Below, one piece after another: positions 20,480-32,665 of a stretch of 64,000 bases of DNA. The first letter of the stretch is position 1; each line of letters starts with the position of its first letter. The translations under genes were made by a program, and so were the position numbers. Under the pieces are notes generated by a model, which saw only the letters and a program-made list of their open reading frames with translations, made no database searches and was not told the origin of the DNA. The DNA lies in contig VJWM01000106.1 of the NCBI GenBank assembly GCA_010909165.1, positions 124,001 through 188,000 of the forward strand. The letters run 5' to 3'. Source of the DNA: Anthoceros angustus (taxonomy: Eukaryota > Streptophyta > Anthocerotopsida > Anthocerotales > Anthocerotaceae).

Positions 20480-23400
20480 CCTGGAGGCCCGCTGTGGACT
20501 ACGGACTTCCTTGGGGGGTTAGAAATTAGGTAGGGTTTTGTTTTTTTGTAGGAGTAAAGGATAAAATGAGGCGGAAAAGGGAAATAAGCATGGGTAGCAC
20601 TCCGGACTCTGGGTATACTCCGGACCGGAGTGAGGCGTGCAGGACCTACTATGGTAGGCGCCACGGTAACGAGATAAGTCGGACCCACTCCAGGCCGAGG
20701 CGGGATAAATCGCCCGGAAAAGTAACTCGGGAGTTGAGCCGTAGGAGGCGGACGGCGCGCCACGTGGGCAACTCGAGTGGAGCAGGCATGCGGTGGCAGG
20801 ACCGTAACCTTGCAGGCCGTTATAGCGGTATTCAGTATTTGTGGGCGGCGTGGCGTAAGGCCAGGCGGGCGTAGGCGAATAAGCCATGCGGACCTGGCGA
20901 TTCGGACGGGGAAGGCGCCCTCCGCCCGGTTACTCCCAGGCGGCGAAGGAAGGTCATTCATTGCGCGACCTCGAGACAATTCTCGCGATCTCTTGCGCTC
21001 ATGATCCGGCTCTCTGGCGGTATCTCGTGGGACACTCGGGGCGTCTTGGCGGCTCACGTTGGTCGGGCGTGACAGCGGCGCAGCGTGCCCGGTCTCAAAC
21101 AAGCTCTGACAACCAAGGGAGGAGAAGGCGATGGCACCCAAAAGCCAGCGGAAGTTTGGGAGCCATGGAACCTTGTGGGCGCAACATTGTGACGGCGCTA
21201 TCCGGACTTTGGGCTCAGGCGAGGAGGTGGTGCGGGAGTGGCATTTGGATGTGTTCCAGATGGTCGGACATTTCGTGTCACTCTCGGGAGTTCGCCGGAA
21301 GATCTTGTGGCAATAAGGAGGAGGTGCGGTCAAGAACCTCGGGAGGACAAGCGATGGACCTTGGAGGTCTGGCCTAACCGCCCGAGGAAGAGGGGGTGGT
21401 GCGGGCCCCTCAAGGCGAAGGGAAGATAGGGCCGACCACGATCTAAGGCACAGGGCAGCGGACCACCAGCGGTTGGGCGATATCCGACTGTTGGACGGTC
21501 GAGTAAGGCGGTGGCCGGATCATTGTCCTGGAACCTACTCACCAAGGTGGATCACCTTGGTGATAATCTGATGGTATTCACACTGCCAGGTGGGGAAGGA
21601 TTATTTTGCCGGTTTAGCGGGAGGCTCATGCTCGGGGCCAGAAGCCTTCGCCATCTGGGCATCCCCATACGATCCATGTGGGGCATTTGCTCCTCAAGGA
21701 AGGAGAGCTTGCTCGGGAAAAGGGAGGCCTGGGAAGTGGAGGCGGGCAAGGCGGGGAGGGAGGCCGTCGCCAAGCGGACTCGGGAGGAGGGCGGGAGGAT
21801 TCCGGACTCCATCGTGCGAGCGGACCCCCTCACCACCCAGAAGTATGGGAAGAAATTCCGCCTCCTCCTTGGTGCCCCAACCAGGCGGCCCGATCCAGCG
21901 GCGGGCCCAGCCCAGCCCGCCACGGCCATCACTCGGTGAGAGCCCCGCCGGACCGGAGGAGCCGAAGAGCGCAAGACACGGCTACCACGCGGCACCTCGG
22001 TGCCGGTGCACCTTCCCCCCCGCAGGTGAGGCGGAGGAAGCGATGGGAGGCGAGAAAGGCGTGGCCCGAGGCGGGAGGACAGCAGCGGCACACCCGGCAG
22101 TCTGTCGCCCGGCCGGAAGGGCAAAAGGCTTGCTCCGGACTCCCTCACCTCCTCAAGCCCGGGAGAAAGGCGGAGAAGGGCTCATGGCCAAAAGGGCCAA
22201 GGAGGAAGCTCGGAGCTCGGCCTCGGGACCTAAGGGTCTGATTAGGTCCGAGAACCCGTCAGGACTTACTCGGACAGGTATGGAGGTCCTTGGCGGACCG
22301 TGAGATCGCTCACTTCGGACTTTGTGGGAGCCTCACCGGTGCGGCCGTGGAAGAAACACGGCGGGTCACAGCTTCGTCATGGACGGTATGCTGCAGTCTG
22401 GGATGGCGAAGACCCGGAGGTAGAAGCCACCGGGCGCATGGTACTCCTCCGAGGCGGTTGGAGGAGCCGGGAGGCGAGAAGGAAGAAGCTCTCGGCCGGA
22501 TTGAGAGGAAGCAGGGAGGCGAGAGGAGTCTGGTCCATCCGCAGGGGCCGGACCAAATTCCTTCGGTGGAGGCAGTGAAGCGGACCAGGAGGCCCAGCGC
22601 GGAGGACCTGCAGGCGGAGCGGCGAGCGAGGGCCAGGCGCCGAGCAGCGCGGGATCAGCGGGGCAGCCGGACGAGCCAAGTGGAGGCTCGGTGAAGGTGG
22701 CCAGGAGGCGGAGGCCGGCGAGGCCGATCGCGATCACTATCGTGATCGGGCCGGTGGAGGGAGGCGGAGAGAGCCAGCCAATCGAAGGCCGGCGGTGGCA
22801 GAACAAGCCGGACAAGCGGCGTCTGGAGGCCCGGCCGGGAAATCGGGGACCTCGAGTGGTATGCAAGAGTAGAAGGAGGCGGAGTTGGAGGGCGTGGGAC
22901 ACCTTGGAGTTACAACTCCAAGATGCGTCGGGGCGACAAGGAATTCTCAATGGGAGAATCCGGGACTTGACGGGAGATAGGCGCCTCCGGCTGCACGAAG
23001 ATGGGCGGGAGGTGGCGGAGCAGCGGACCAACCAGGCCCAAGAAGCTCGACAAGGAGGTGGAGGATCTCGGACTCGGCTCGGGAGGTGGAGCGGCGGCGG
23101 AGATGGAGGACCGCAAGGAGACTTTGGGCTGCGGCTCAAACTATCATTGAGAGGAATGGTAGTCTGCGGGACATGGTGTGCGGCAGGAAATAAAGCTCCG
23201 GCTCGGTGGCGCCAGTCGATGAAGCGATGGAGCAGGGAGGCGGGGCGTCGCCGAGATGGAAAGAACTGGGTGAAGCCGCGGTGATGGCCGTGTTGCCCGG
23301 CCGTCGGAGGCGGGAGATGGCGGAGTTAACGCGGAATGGACAAGGCGGGGCGGGGCGGACAAGAAGGCTGTCCGGTGAGGAAGGGAGCTGCGTTATGGCG

Positions 23401-26400
23401 CAAGGCGCGGTGAGCGGAAGCGGAGGAGTTGGAGCAAGTGGAGCAACGGCGGCGCGGGAGGTGGCCGGCGCCACTGGCGACCTCGCGGCAGGCTCCGGCT
23501 ATCAAACTGGCGGGGAGGTGGAGCAACAAGCGGGGCAGGCTCGGCTCCGGAGCATCTATGGCGAAGGGAGTATCGGTGCTCACGCGTGGAAGAGGCAATC
23601 CGGCAAGTGGATTCGGACTTTGCCTATTACCACAGAGCTCCAGAGGCCCTCGGCGCCAGCGCCAATAGGCGGACCCTGGAAGGCTCGGAGGAAGAAGGGC
23701 AGAGGCGCCGAGGACCCTAGGGGCCTGTTTGGAACGACAGCGGCGAAGGAGGAGCCCAAGAGGCGGGGCCAGCGGACCCCAAGGTAAGTTCACCACCACC
23801 CGATCCGGGGGGGGAGCTGCGAGGTGCAGAGGCCAAGACCAAGACAAGGGTCGGGGGTAAGGAGGAGGACCTAGCGATCGAGGTCCACGGGAAGGGTCGG
23901 AGTTTGGGATCGGACCCCGGTGTCATGGACCACGAGGTCCGAACCCGAGAGAGCAGGCGGACCCGGTAGGTCGGACTCGGAAATAAGCCGGACCCTTGGG
24001 TTCGGGCTCGGGTCGAGCCGGACCTCGAGGTCCGGACTCGGCGATGAGGAGCCCCCCGACTTACGCTAGGGGGCGGCGGTGGCCCAGGAGGACCAGGAAG
24101 GCCGAGGAGGATGACGTTGTGGTAGCTCGTCGACCGCCGTGTAACTGACGATTCGGGAGAAAGGAGGGTCCGCCTCGCGGATCATCCGATTAGGTGCGGC
24201 ATTGTCGAGCGGAGATTGGACCACCAATCCCAAAGGCGGAACCGGGACCTTCCAGCCACCGCGGCGAAGGAGATAGGAGGAAATAGGATGGTAGGCGGCG
24301 ATTAGGGCATCTTGGCCGTCGGCTCGAATAGGGGTGTAATAAAGGCGCCGACCTAGGCGTAGTATAAGAGGGGGGCTGCACAGAATAAATCATCTTTTCC
24401 TTGGTGTTGATGCGCGTTCTTACCTGTGTGTCTTCACGATAGCGTGAGTCTGAGTCAGGCGAGCACGGCAGCCGGAGGATCGTCGGGGTCTGGTGGCCGG
24501 ACCTAGCGTGTTGTGGTGTGTGCGAGTGGTGGCGGACCGTGCTCGTCGAGCAGCGACCAGCCCGACGGGAGCGTGTGGCCGGAGGACTTGAGGCGTCTGC
24601 GGGCGCGGACGGAGGCAGTGGAGCAGCGGAGGAGGTCGGGGCATGTAACCAGCGTCTTCCCTTAAGGCCGATAAGTGTAGTGTGAGAGAGAGGGTGGACG
24701 AGGTGTGAGGGAGGCGAGCGGAGCAGGGGCCAGGTCATAAGCGTTTGGCCATACCGCTGTGCGGTGTTTTGCAGTAGTAGTTGGGCGTGAACTAAATTGT
24801 GTGCGTTGGGGCGGGTGGGCGTAAAGTAAGGCGAAAATCGCTGAAAGCAGCGCAAGCAGATGCATCATTCCCTTGGGAGCGAACTCCTTCCTACAGCGAC
24901 CACGGGATTGTCGCGCCCGGTGGCCGTCGGTGAAGTCGCGCCACACCCGCTTTGCAAAGTCTTGGATGAAAGCCTATATTGTACCATGCCCGGGAATCCC
25001 GTAACTCCTTCAAGTTCGTGAGGCGGGGCGTGAATGACTTTCACCTTGTCTTGATCCACCTCTATCTCCGGGAGGTGGAGCAACAAGCGGCAACAGCTCA
25101 CCTCCCGAGCATCTATGGCTAAGGGAGTACGGTGCCCGCACACGTGGAAGAGGCAATCCAAAGAAGTGGATTCGGACTTTGCCTATTACCACACCGAGCT
25201 CCCTGGGTGAGGCCTCCGCTCACGCCAATAGACGGGCCCCGGAAGGCCTTGAGGGGAAGAAGGGCACGAGATGAAGACAGGACCCTAGGGGCCCTGCTTG
25301 GAGACGACGGCACAAGGAGGGAGCCCCAAGAGGAGCGGGACGCAATGACCCCAAGGTAAGTTCACCACCACCCGATCCGGCCAGGGGGTGAGGGCCGCAG
25401 GGGTGCAACCGGGGAGCCAACCCAACCAAGACAAGGGTCGGGGGTAAGGAGGAGGACCTAGCAAGACGAGGTCCACAGGTGAAGGGGTCCGAGTTTGAGA
25501 TCGGACTGAATAAGTACGGACCCCGAGGTCCGAACCCGAGACGAGGCCGACCCACCGGCCTGACTGGAAATAAACCGACCTTGGAGTTCAGTGCCCGAGT
25601 CGAGACCGACCTCGAGGTCCGACTCGCAAGAAGGAGGAGTCCCCTTCGACTTACGGGAGCGATAAGTGGCCCCACCGAGGGGACCCACGGAAGGCTGTGG
25701 GAGGATGACGTTGTGGGTAACGGGCGGCGCGCCGCCGCCGTGAGCCAACCCGATGTGATTCCGGGAAAGGAGGGGTCTACCGCGGATCATCCGATTGGGT
25801 GCGCCTGCTGTATGGAGATTGGACCACCAATCCCAAGGCGGAACTCGACCTTCCCAGCCCCACCGCCGCGAAGGAGATAGGAGGAGGAAATAGGATGGTA
25901 GGCGGCCGATTAGGCATACCGGCCACCGTAATAGGGGTGTAATAAAGACGACCCAGGCGTAGTATAAGAGGGTCTGCCCCTCAATAAATCATCTTTTCCT
26001 TGGTGTTGATGCTGCTCTGCGCACTTGTGTGTCTTCCCGATAACGTGAGTCCCGAGTCACCGAGCAACGGCACGACCGGGAGGGATCGATCGTGGTCCCG
26101 TGACGGACCTAACGGTGTGTGCAGTGAGGTGATCGGACCCGTGCTCGCCCAGAGCCGCGCCACCGAACGGACCGGAACGTGAGCCGGAGGGACTGAGGGC
26201 GGCGCCGGACGGAGAGGCCCGTGGAACGACGAGGAGGTCCGGACTGTAACCCGGCCTTCCTTAAGACCGATAAGGTGTGAGAGGAGTGGACGAGAGGTGA
26301 GAGATTAACGGAACGAACGGACGCGAACGGTCCTTAAACGCTTGGCCATACCGCCTGCGGCGTGTTTGTCGCAGTAGTTAGACGTGAACTAAGGTGTGTG

Positions 26401-26499
26401 CGTTAGGACCGAGTGGACGAAGTAAGACAAAAATCGCCGAAACGAACGGAAACCGCTTCCTTTGGGAACGAACTCCTTCCTACAACGACATTTGATTGT
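20480..26499 (+). mobile_element. GC-rich retroelement block (ii) inserted in a gypsy RT
   Basis: Read on the plus strand. The start has a T-rich tract (GTTTTGTTTTTTTGTAGG, about 20535-20553), then GGCGGAAAAGGGAAATAAG. The first ORF begins at 21131 with MAPKSQ. The gag-like signature RIPDSI lies near 21.8 kb, and a decayed coiled-coil stretch at 22.2-23.7 kb. The palindrome zone (23.88-24.05 kb), a TATA-like AGTATAAGAGG (24361), an AATAAA-like site and the terminal GGGATTGT (near 24909) follow. The last part is then repeated in a second tandem copy ending at 26499. The first motifs recur at 27.8 kb and, inverted, at 32.6 kb. No reverse transcriptase of its own is visible, which suggests a non-autonomous element. 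Limits are approximate. Confidence 0.6.
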
Positions 26500-26668
26500 G
26501 GCGCCCGGTGGCGGTAATCAGTGATCGCGCCACACCCGCTTTGCAAAGTCTTGGATGAAACGCCTATAGTAATCTCCACCACCATGCCAGGGAATCCCGT
26601 AACTCCTTCAAGTTCGGTGAGGCAGTGGGCAGTGAATGACTTTCACCTTGTCTTGATCCACCTCTATC
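23513..26668. repeat. tandem duplication of a ~1.55-kb unit
   Basis: Unit A (23513-25066) and unit B (25070-26668) start with GGAGGTGGAGCAACAAGCGG and end with TTGATCCACCTCTAT. Each contains the end of the coiled-coil ORF, the palindrome zone, the TATA-like box (24361 and 25961), the element terminus and about 160 bp of the interrupted gypsy RT. Because both units carry the element-to-target junction, duplication occurred after insertion. The units differ by many small indels. Confidence 0.85.
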
Positions 26669-27000
26669 CCTCCTAGCACACGGTGTCCCAACAAGATTCC
26701 CTCTGTCCATCATGCGATAGCATTTCTCGGATGCGGGCCGCAGGTTGAGTCTCCTTACAACAGCGTTCCAAGCACTTCCGCATGTCCAAGCGTGTTTGTC
26801 CTCTTCTCCGTGCAGTGCAGTGGGTCAAGAACACCTCCATGCCAGTCCCTTAGAAAATCCGAGGAGGGAGGCGTTGGTCACCATCCGGCATAAATGATGG
26901 GTGCTCCACATCATCGAGAGAGCGCCGTTTGTAAAAGCGTTCCCCCACTCGTGGTGAATGTTGTCTTATCGATCCAAGCAAACTCCGACTTAAGTGTACC
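26500..27000 (-). pseudogene. Ty3/gypsy reverse transcriptase C-terminal half
   Basis: Minus-strand remnants: KTTFTTSGGT (near 26970), LGHAEVLGTLL, EGILLGHRVLGG, GIEVDQDKVKVIH and YRRFIQDFAKR. These are the thumb-side motifs of gypsy RT. The element continues across the inserted GC-rich block to its RNase H at 20475. A copy of the last ~160 bp also lies in duplication unit A (about 24.91-25.07 kb). Confidence 0.7.
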
Positions 27001-27122
27001 GGTTTATGTGGCACATTTTGGCACATGTCACCGCACACCTCAACCTTTCCTTCGGGCCTCCACCCACTCTCGGTACTTCTCGCATTGAGGCTTTTGTCGC
27101 ACCCTGCACGACGGTATTATTA

Positions 27123-27671
27123 TTATTGTTGCCTTGGTGCGCCTTTGACCTTGTTATACGAGCGTTCTGGCGTAGGTGAATTTCTCCATGAGGCATTCCC
27201 TTGTGTGTTCCAGTGGGAGTGATCCTTCCCTTGTAGCTTTTGAGCATTCGCGGCATGCTGGTGCCCTTTGACGAGATTATGTTCTTCCCAATATGCACTA
27301 GTCACAACATCTCCTTTCATGACCCTTTCCGCCATTTTATAAGCCTGTTCCAACTCATAGTCTGCACCATGCAACATGTGGAGAAAGTTAGCAATCACCC
27401 TTCTCTGCCTACCCGGGAGGGCGGCTATGTAGATCTGTGCGGCTTCCCACATCGTCTTCACTCGTGTATCCTTCACCAACTGCCTTAATCTCAGGTAGGC
27501 CGACCTAAGGGGCTCATTGTGCTTGAAGGTAAATCTCGACAGCTCCTGGATCTTTCCTATGGAAGATACTAGAAACATCTCTGCGAACCTGTTGAACATT
27601 TCATCCACCAGGTATGTGATGGCAGCCGCTTGCGTTGAACTGGACGATGTCCCCTCTTCGTCTCCTTTCAA
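27123..27671 (-). pseudogene. Ty3/gypsy gag (retrotransposon gag domain)
   Basis: A 182-codon open frame: LSRFTFKHNEPLRSAYLRLR, VKTMWEAAQIYIAALPGR and YELEQAYKMAERVMKGDVV match the gag capsid fold of plant gypsy elements. A degraded knuckle-like stretch follows at 27.0-27.1 kb. It lies only about 130 bp from RT motifs, so protease and the RT N-terminus were deleted between them. The frame itself is intact but the element is not. Confidence 0.75.
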
Positions 27672-27789
27672 AGCCTTTCTGGCTCTGTCTGCCCGTGCTA
27701 AGGATCGGGCATCTTGCAGAATCTGATCCTTGCAATCACGGTAGCATGTAAGAGCTTCTCATGCCAAGAATGTGCTCATTTTCATCAAC

Positions 27790-28096
27790 ACCATCTGTGG
27801 ACCATGGACTCTCCCCTGGGGTAGGAGATGAGTTAGGTTTTGTTTTTTTTCGTAGGCGCGGAGTGGAAAATAAGGCGGAAAGGAAGAAATAAGTCCGAGT
27901 ACTCAGGGCGCACTCGGGAGTAGGTCGAGGGACTCGGCGCTCAGTCTGGGGTCGTCTGGCCCCACTCCCGGGCGTGACAGGATAAATCGCCAAGTAAAAT
28001 TAACTTAGGAGTCGGGCGTGTTTAGACCCGGGCATGTACGTGGGCCACGTTGTGGCCGAGACTTGTGGTCGCAGAGATCAGTTTTAGCCGGTAGCG
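27790..28096 (+). mobile_element. fragment of the GC-rich family, 5' end
   Basis: It starts TGTGGACCATGGACTC and includes the T-rich tract GTTTTGTTTTTTTTCGTAGG and GGCGGAAAGGAAGAAATAAG, matching the start of block (ii) at 20.49 kb. After about 300 bp it abuts the inverted terminus of block (iii), giving an inverted arrangement. Confidence 0.5.
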
Positions 28097-31000
28097 CCGC
28101 ACAATCCCGTGTCGTTATCATAGTTGTAGTGAGAGGTTCCTTCCCAAGAGAATGATAGGCTCCGTTGGCACACGTTTCAATCGTTCTCACCTCACGGTTG
28201 CCGTTTCGGACTCAACACACATTCATCGTTTTTACTACTAACAACGCACGGCGTTCACCGAGTGCCCGGCGTGGCCAAACGCTGCTGAACCTGGCGTCCA
28301 GATATCATTCAAGTTTGTCACTGGCCTCCAAGTCCTCCTCCGCCATTCACACTTCACTCATTATCCTTGGGAGAAATCGCGCGGTACATGCGGTCCGACT
28401 CCTCCGCCTGCCTCCGTCAGTGCCTACACGCCCTTCCGGGGTTCCTCCGGGTTTTCACGCGTTCAGGCCCGTCCGACACACTGGAGCAGCAGTAAGTCCT
28501 GCCTCGCACACACACCACACGCAGGGGTTCGTCACCAGGACCTTGATCCGGTCTCTCTCGAGGCCTTCGCCAAGGCCTGTGACTCACGCCAGGGCGCACA
28601 AGGGCCTGCAAGAAGACGTGGCATCAACACCAAGAGAAGATACTTACTAGAGCCGCCTCGGCCCTCTTATACTACGCCCAAGGCCTTGCTAGACCCCTCC
28701 CAGCCGATGGCTGACTGCATCGGCCGCCCACTATTTCCCTTATTCCACCCATTCACGCCGGCTGCAATGGGTTGACCCGACCCGCCTTTTACCGGGCGGC
28801 CAAGCCCAGCCCCTCGGCTAACTGCACAAGACCCCAATCGATGATCCGGGTAGGCGGCCCCTACCTCTCCTAGACTGGCCAGTCACAGTGAGCGCCCGAC
28901 AACGGCGGTCTCACTAAATCCTCCTCCCATCCTCTCTTATCTCATGGCGGCCCTTGTGGGCCTCCAAGAGATGGTTCCGCATTTGGTGATTGGTGGCTCC
29001 CTCCCGCTCCACACAGTCGGAGGGGTCCGATCTCGACTCGAGTCCGGACCTCTGGTCGGTCTTCTCTCGGTCCGGACCTCGGGGTCCGGTCTTCTTTCTG
29101 GAGTCCGGACCTCAGGGTCCGGACTCGCCTCTGGTCGGTCTTCTGGGCCCGGCCTCCCAGCGCCGGACCTCGGTCGGTCTCGTCACTAGAGTCTGGACCT
29201 CGAGTCAGACTTTCTTGAGGCGGACCGGGTCCGCCTTCTTCAGTCCGGACAAAGTCCGGACTCATGACACTGGGTTCGCCCCTCAGGCTTATCAAGGCTC
29301 CTGAGCCCTCCCGTGGTTCCGGTTTCTGGATGTGCCCTTCTCGGCCTCCCGGGGCCCTCCTCCCTTCCTTCCAGGCGAGGTGCAGTGCTTACCTCCGGCA
29401 TGACCTTCCCGGCCCCGCCCTCCACTGCCCTCGCCGCCTTGCCGCCACTGGCCCTAAGGTCCCTGGCTGCCCCTCGGACCTTCCTCCTCGCTCCTCCTTC
29501 CGACCCATCTGGAAGTCCGCCCACCGCCAGGGTGGCGCAAGACCTCTAGAGTCTTGAGGAGCCTGCTGGTAGTAGGTAAAAGTCGAATCGACTTAATTGC
29601 CTCTCCACATGGGCCGGAGCACCTACTCCTCCATAGGTGCTCCGCACCGGGCGTGTTGTCCGCCCATCGCCTCCTGCCGCCAGCTTGCCAACCGTAGCCG
29701 GGCAGACTTTGATGCCGCCAAGGCGGCCTCCGACACCTCCCGCAGCCTTTGCCGCCGACGTGCTCCTCCTCCTTCGCTGCAAGCTCCACCCGCTTGCCGG
29801 CCATGGAGCCGAGCTCCCCTCGCCTCCCACAATCGGACAAGGCCTCTGCCTCCTCTAGCCTCATCCCTCCGCTCATCCTTACAGGTCGCCCACTTCCTTC
29901 TCAGGCGGGCGGTATCTCCGCCCGCTCAGCTTCCTCCGGCTCCTTCTTGACGTGGCGTCCAACTCCTTGGGCCGCCTATTCTCCTCCGTCTTCAAGCAGG
30001 AAGGCTGACTCTATCTCCTTTCGAAGTCTTGGATTCTCCGTTGAGAATCCCGTGTTCCGGCCGCGTCTTGGGTTGCGGCTCGAGGTGTCCTTCTTCCGGC
30101 CTTCCAACTCCGCCGCTCCTGCGCCGCGGCACCACAGGTCCCCTATTTGGGTCTTGGCCTCCATTCCTCCACGTGCTTGCCACTCCACATTGCCACTGTT
30201 CGGCCTTGAGGTTGGCAGCGGCTACCCGCCGTCTCCCTCCACGGTTCCGATCACGTCGGTAGTGATCGATCGACCTTCGACTTCCGCCTTCCGCCTCGCC
30301 TTCTTCACACGCCCGGCTTGGTGTTGGTCTGGCCGATGCGCCTCGGCCGTCGGGCGTTCTCGCGCCTCGACCCTCCTCGCCTCCTTCTGCGCTTCCTCCT
30401 CCCGTTTGCGGAGGTCTTGAACCCCGTGCTTGGGCCTCTGCCTTGAGGTGTCGCCGGTGAGAGGGTCTTAGTCGGTCTTGGAACCATCCGGACCTCCCGC
30501 TCCGCCTCAGGCGTTTTCCCTCCTCGATTCAGGCGAGGGACTCCATATCTTCTTCGCCTGAGCCGCCTCTACACCCTTGAGTTCCACCATCCTCATGGGT
30601 GGCCTCCACTTCTTGGGTCTTCTCCCATTGCATGAGACCCCAAAGCCGTCCATGACGGTAGCTAGAACTCGCGTTCTTCCACGGCTTGTTGAGAGATGCC
30701 GGGAAGTCCGGCTGGTGGCAGGCGCGGGCATCTCTGATCATCAGGACCGCCATCTGCCAGTCCCAGGCCGAGTCCGGATGGGCTCTCGGACCTAATCAGG
30801 GACCCTTACAGTCACGAGTCAGGGCCTCTGCCAGCCCTCTTGGCGCTAACTCCTTCTCGCCCTTTCCCTCACAGGGCTCGGAGGTGGTGAAGGGTCGGGG
30901 CCTGCCCTCCCGGTCGGGGCAGGGCGAGCTCGGTGGGGGCTGCGCGATGGCCTCCACTCCCTTGGGCGTCCCTTTCGCCCCCTTTATCTTGCCTCTCCTC

Positions 31001-32665
31001 ACCTTGCCACTGCTCCGTTGCGAGAGGCAAAACGCAGGCGGCACAGGTGCTGCGTTGGTTGGCGCCGTCTTCGCCTCTTGGTTCCGGCAGGTCGGTCGGG
31101 GTCGGTTGTTGTTGTTGGCGCTTTCACTTGGGCGCCAACTCGATCCAGTGGCACGCCTCTTCCTGCGCCATTTGCTCGGTGGGGGCACGGGGAGGAGAGG
31201 CGAGGATGTCCTCCACACTTCCCTAGGTGGCGAGGTCCGCTCAGACGTATGGGTGAATTCCCTCGGTCGTCCTCCTCCGGACCCTCTTACTCGGGATGGC
31301 GCTTCCTCACTCTCCTTACGCCTCCCGGTGGGCGGCGGCCCTTTCCGAGTGCTCGTTCCTCCTCACCCTCCTTGAGGTTCGCGTGCCCCCCACATGGATC
31401 AAAAGCGCGATAGCAGCGGAGGTGGCTTCTCGCACCTCGGCTTTGCGAGCTTCACGGTTGACCGGCGAAGATTATTACCTCCCGGATCGTAGCGTTTCCC
31501 CTTCGGAGTCGTGGAGGAACACTGGTTGTCTCAAGGTGGTCCACCTTGGTCAGCATGTTCGATGGGCGATAATCTTGCCCAGCGATCGTACCCTCACATC
31601 GAAAGGTCGGCCTTGACCACCGTTGGTTCGGATCTGCGTCCACAGCAAAGGGCCGCCTTGGCACCTTCCACCTTCCCCTTCACCTTGAGGTTCGTACTCC
31701 TCCTGCCCCGCCATTTGGTGTTAAGCCGCCTCGGACCTCCCACAGTCCACCTCCTAGGGTCCTCCCTTAAGTTCTTGGATCGGACCTCCTTGTTGGCCGC
31801 CAACATCTTGAAGCGTACTCGGACTAGGGTGTGGCAGCCGAAGAGGTCAGACGGCACGGAAAATGTCCAGTGCCATTCCTCCACCGGCTCCTCACGCGCC
31901 TCCTCCGACCACGGGCGGTCGGGTAGCGCGCAAGTGACAATGTTGCGCTCCACCAGCGCCGCATGGCTCCACACCTGCGCTTTCTTGGGTCCCATCCCCA
32001 CCTCCTTCCATTTGTTCTGGCGGCGTGAGGCTCACAATCTCGCTCCTCGGCCCCGGCGTCGGTTACTTCCCTCGCCAAGTCGAGCTGCGGAAGGGAAGGC
32101 GATCGACAAGCACGAGGCAGAGTGTCTAAGCGCGAGAAGTCTGTCGCCGCACAGTTGTTTGGAAGAATGACCGCCTCGCTTCTCTCCGTGAAATGGCCGT
32201 CGCGGAGGCTCTTCGCTATCATGGCCATCGGGGGGCACACATAGCTTCTCTGCGGCTTACTCACGGCCTTCGCCTTCTTTGCCCTTTGTGCAGGCGTGAA
32301 TACACGCCTGCTTGACCCTTTGGCAGCCCCTCACAGTCTGATGCATGCCCGTCTACCACTCGATCTGATCCACGTGGCGCCGCTTCTGTCACAAATCACG
32401 CTCCAACTTCTAAGTTACTTTACTTGATGCTTATCCGTTTTGACCGGGAGTGGGGTCCGGACTTATCCGTACTCGGTCGTGGTCGGAGGTCCTCGGAGTG
32501 GGCTCAGTCCAGTTCACCTACCCAGGTCCGGTGCGATCCAGTCAGTCCGAGATCGTCCGTTCTTATTTCTCCCTTTCCGCCTTATTTTGCACTCCATACC
32601 TACGAAAAAAAACAAACCCGGCTTGTTTATAACCTTCAAGAAGGAGGCATTGTCTAACAATGGTC
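28097..32665 (-). mobile_element. GC-rich retroelement block (iii)
   Basis: Minus strand, 5' to 3': start near 32660 (TGTTAGACAATGCC), T-rich tract (32.60 kb), an ORF starting at 32001, the gag-like/coiled-coil ORF remnants (31.4-29.4 kb) and the palindrome zone (29.27-29.03 kb). The TATA-like box (complement of CCTCTTATACT, 28663-28673) and the terminus ACACGGGATTGT (near 28099) follow. It is the most complete copy and shows the same order as blocks (i) and (ii). No reverse transcriptase was found inside. Confidence 0.6.
31594..32001 (-). pseudogene. 5' ORF of the GC-rich element family
   Basis: A 135-codon frame starting MGMGPKKAQVWSHAALVERN, with RWTVGGPRRLNTKW and a Lys/Arg-rich tail. 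Block (ii) has the cognate start MAPKSQRKFGSHGTLWAQ at 21131. A TKVDHLETT sequence follows in the next frame (TKVDHLGDN at 21.55 kb), so this probably forms the N-terminal part of the gag-like protein, separated by a frameshift. Its function is not recognised. Confidence 0.45.

Noticed and set aside
20476-21333. 285-codon minus-strand frame
   Set aside because: It spans the element start and is antisense to the family's ORFs; no recognised domain and not conserved in block (iii).
22366-23139. 257-codon minus-strand frame in the GC-rich block
   Set aside because: Antisense to the decayed coiled-coil region; Pro/Ser/Arg bias from high GC, no motif.
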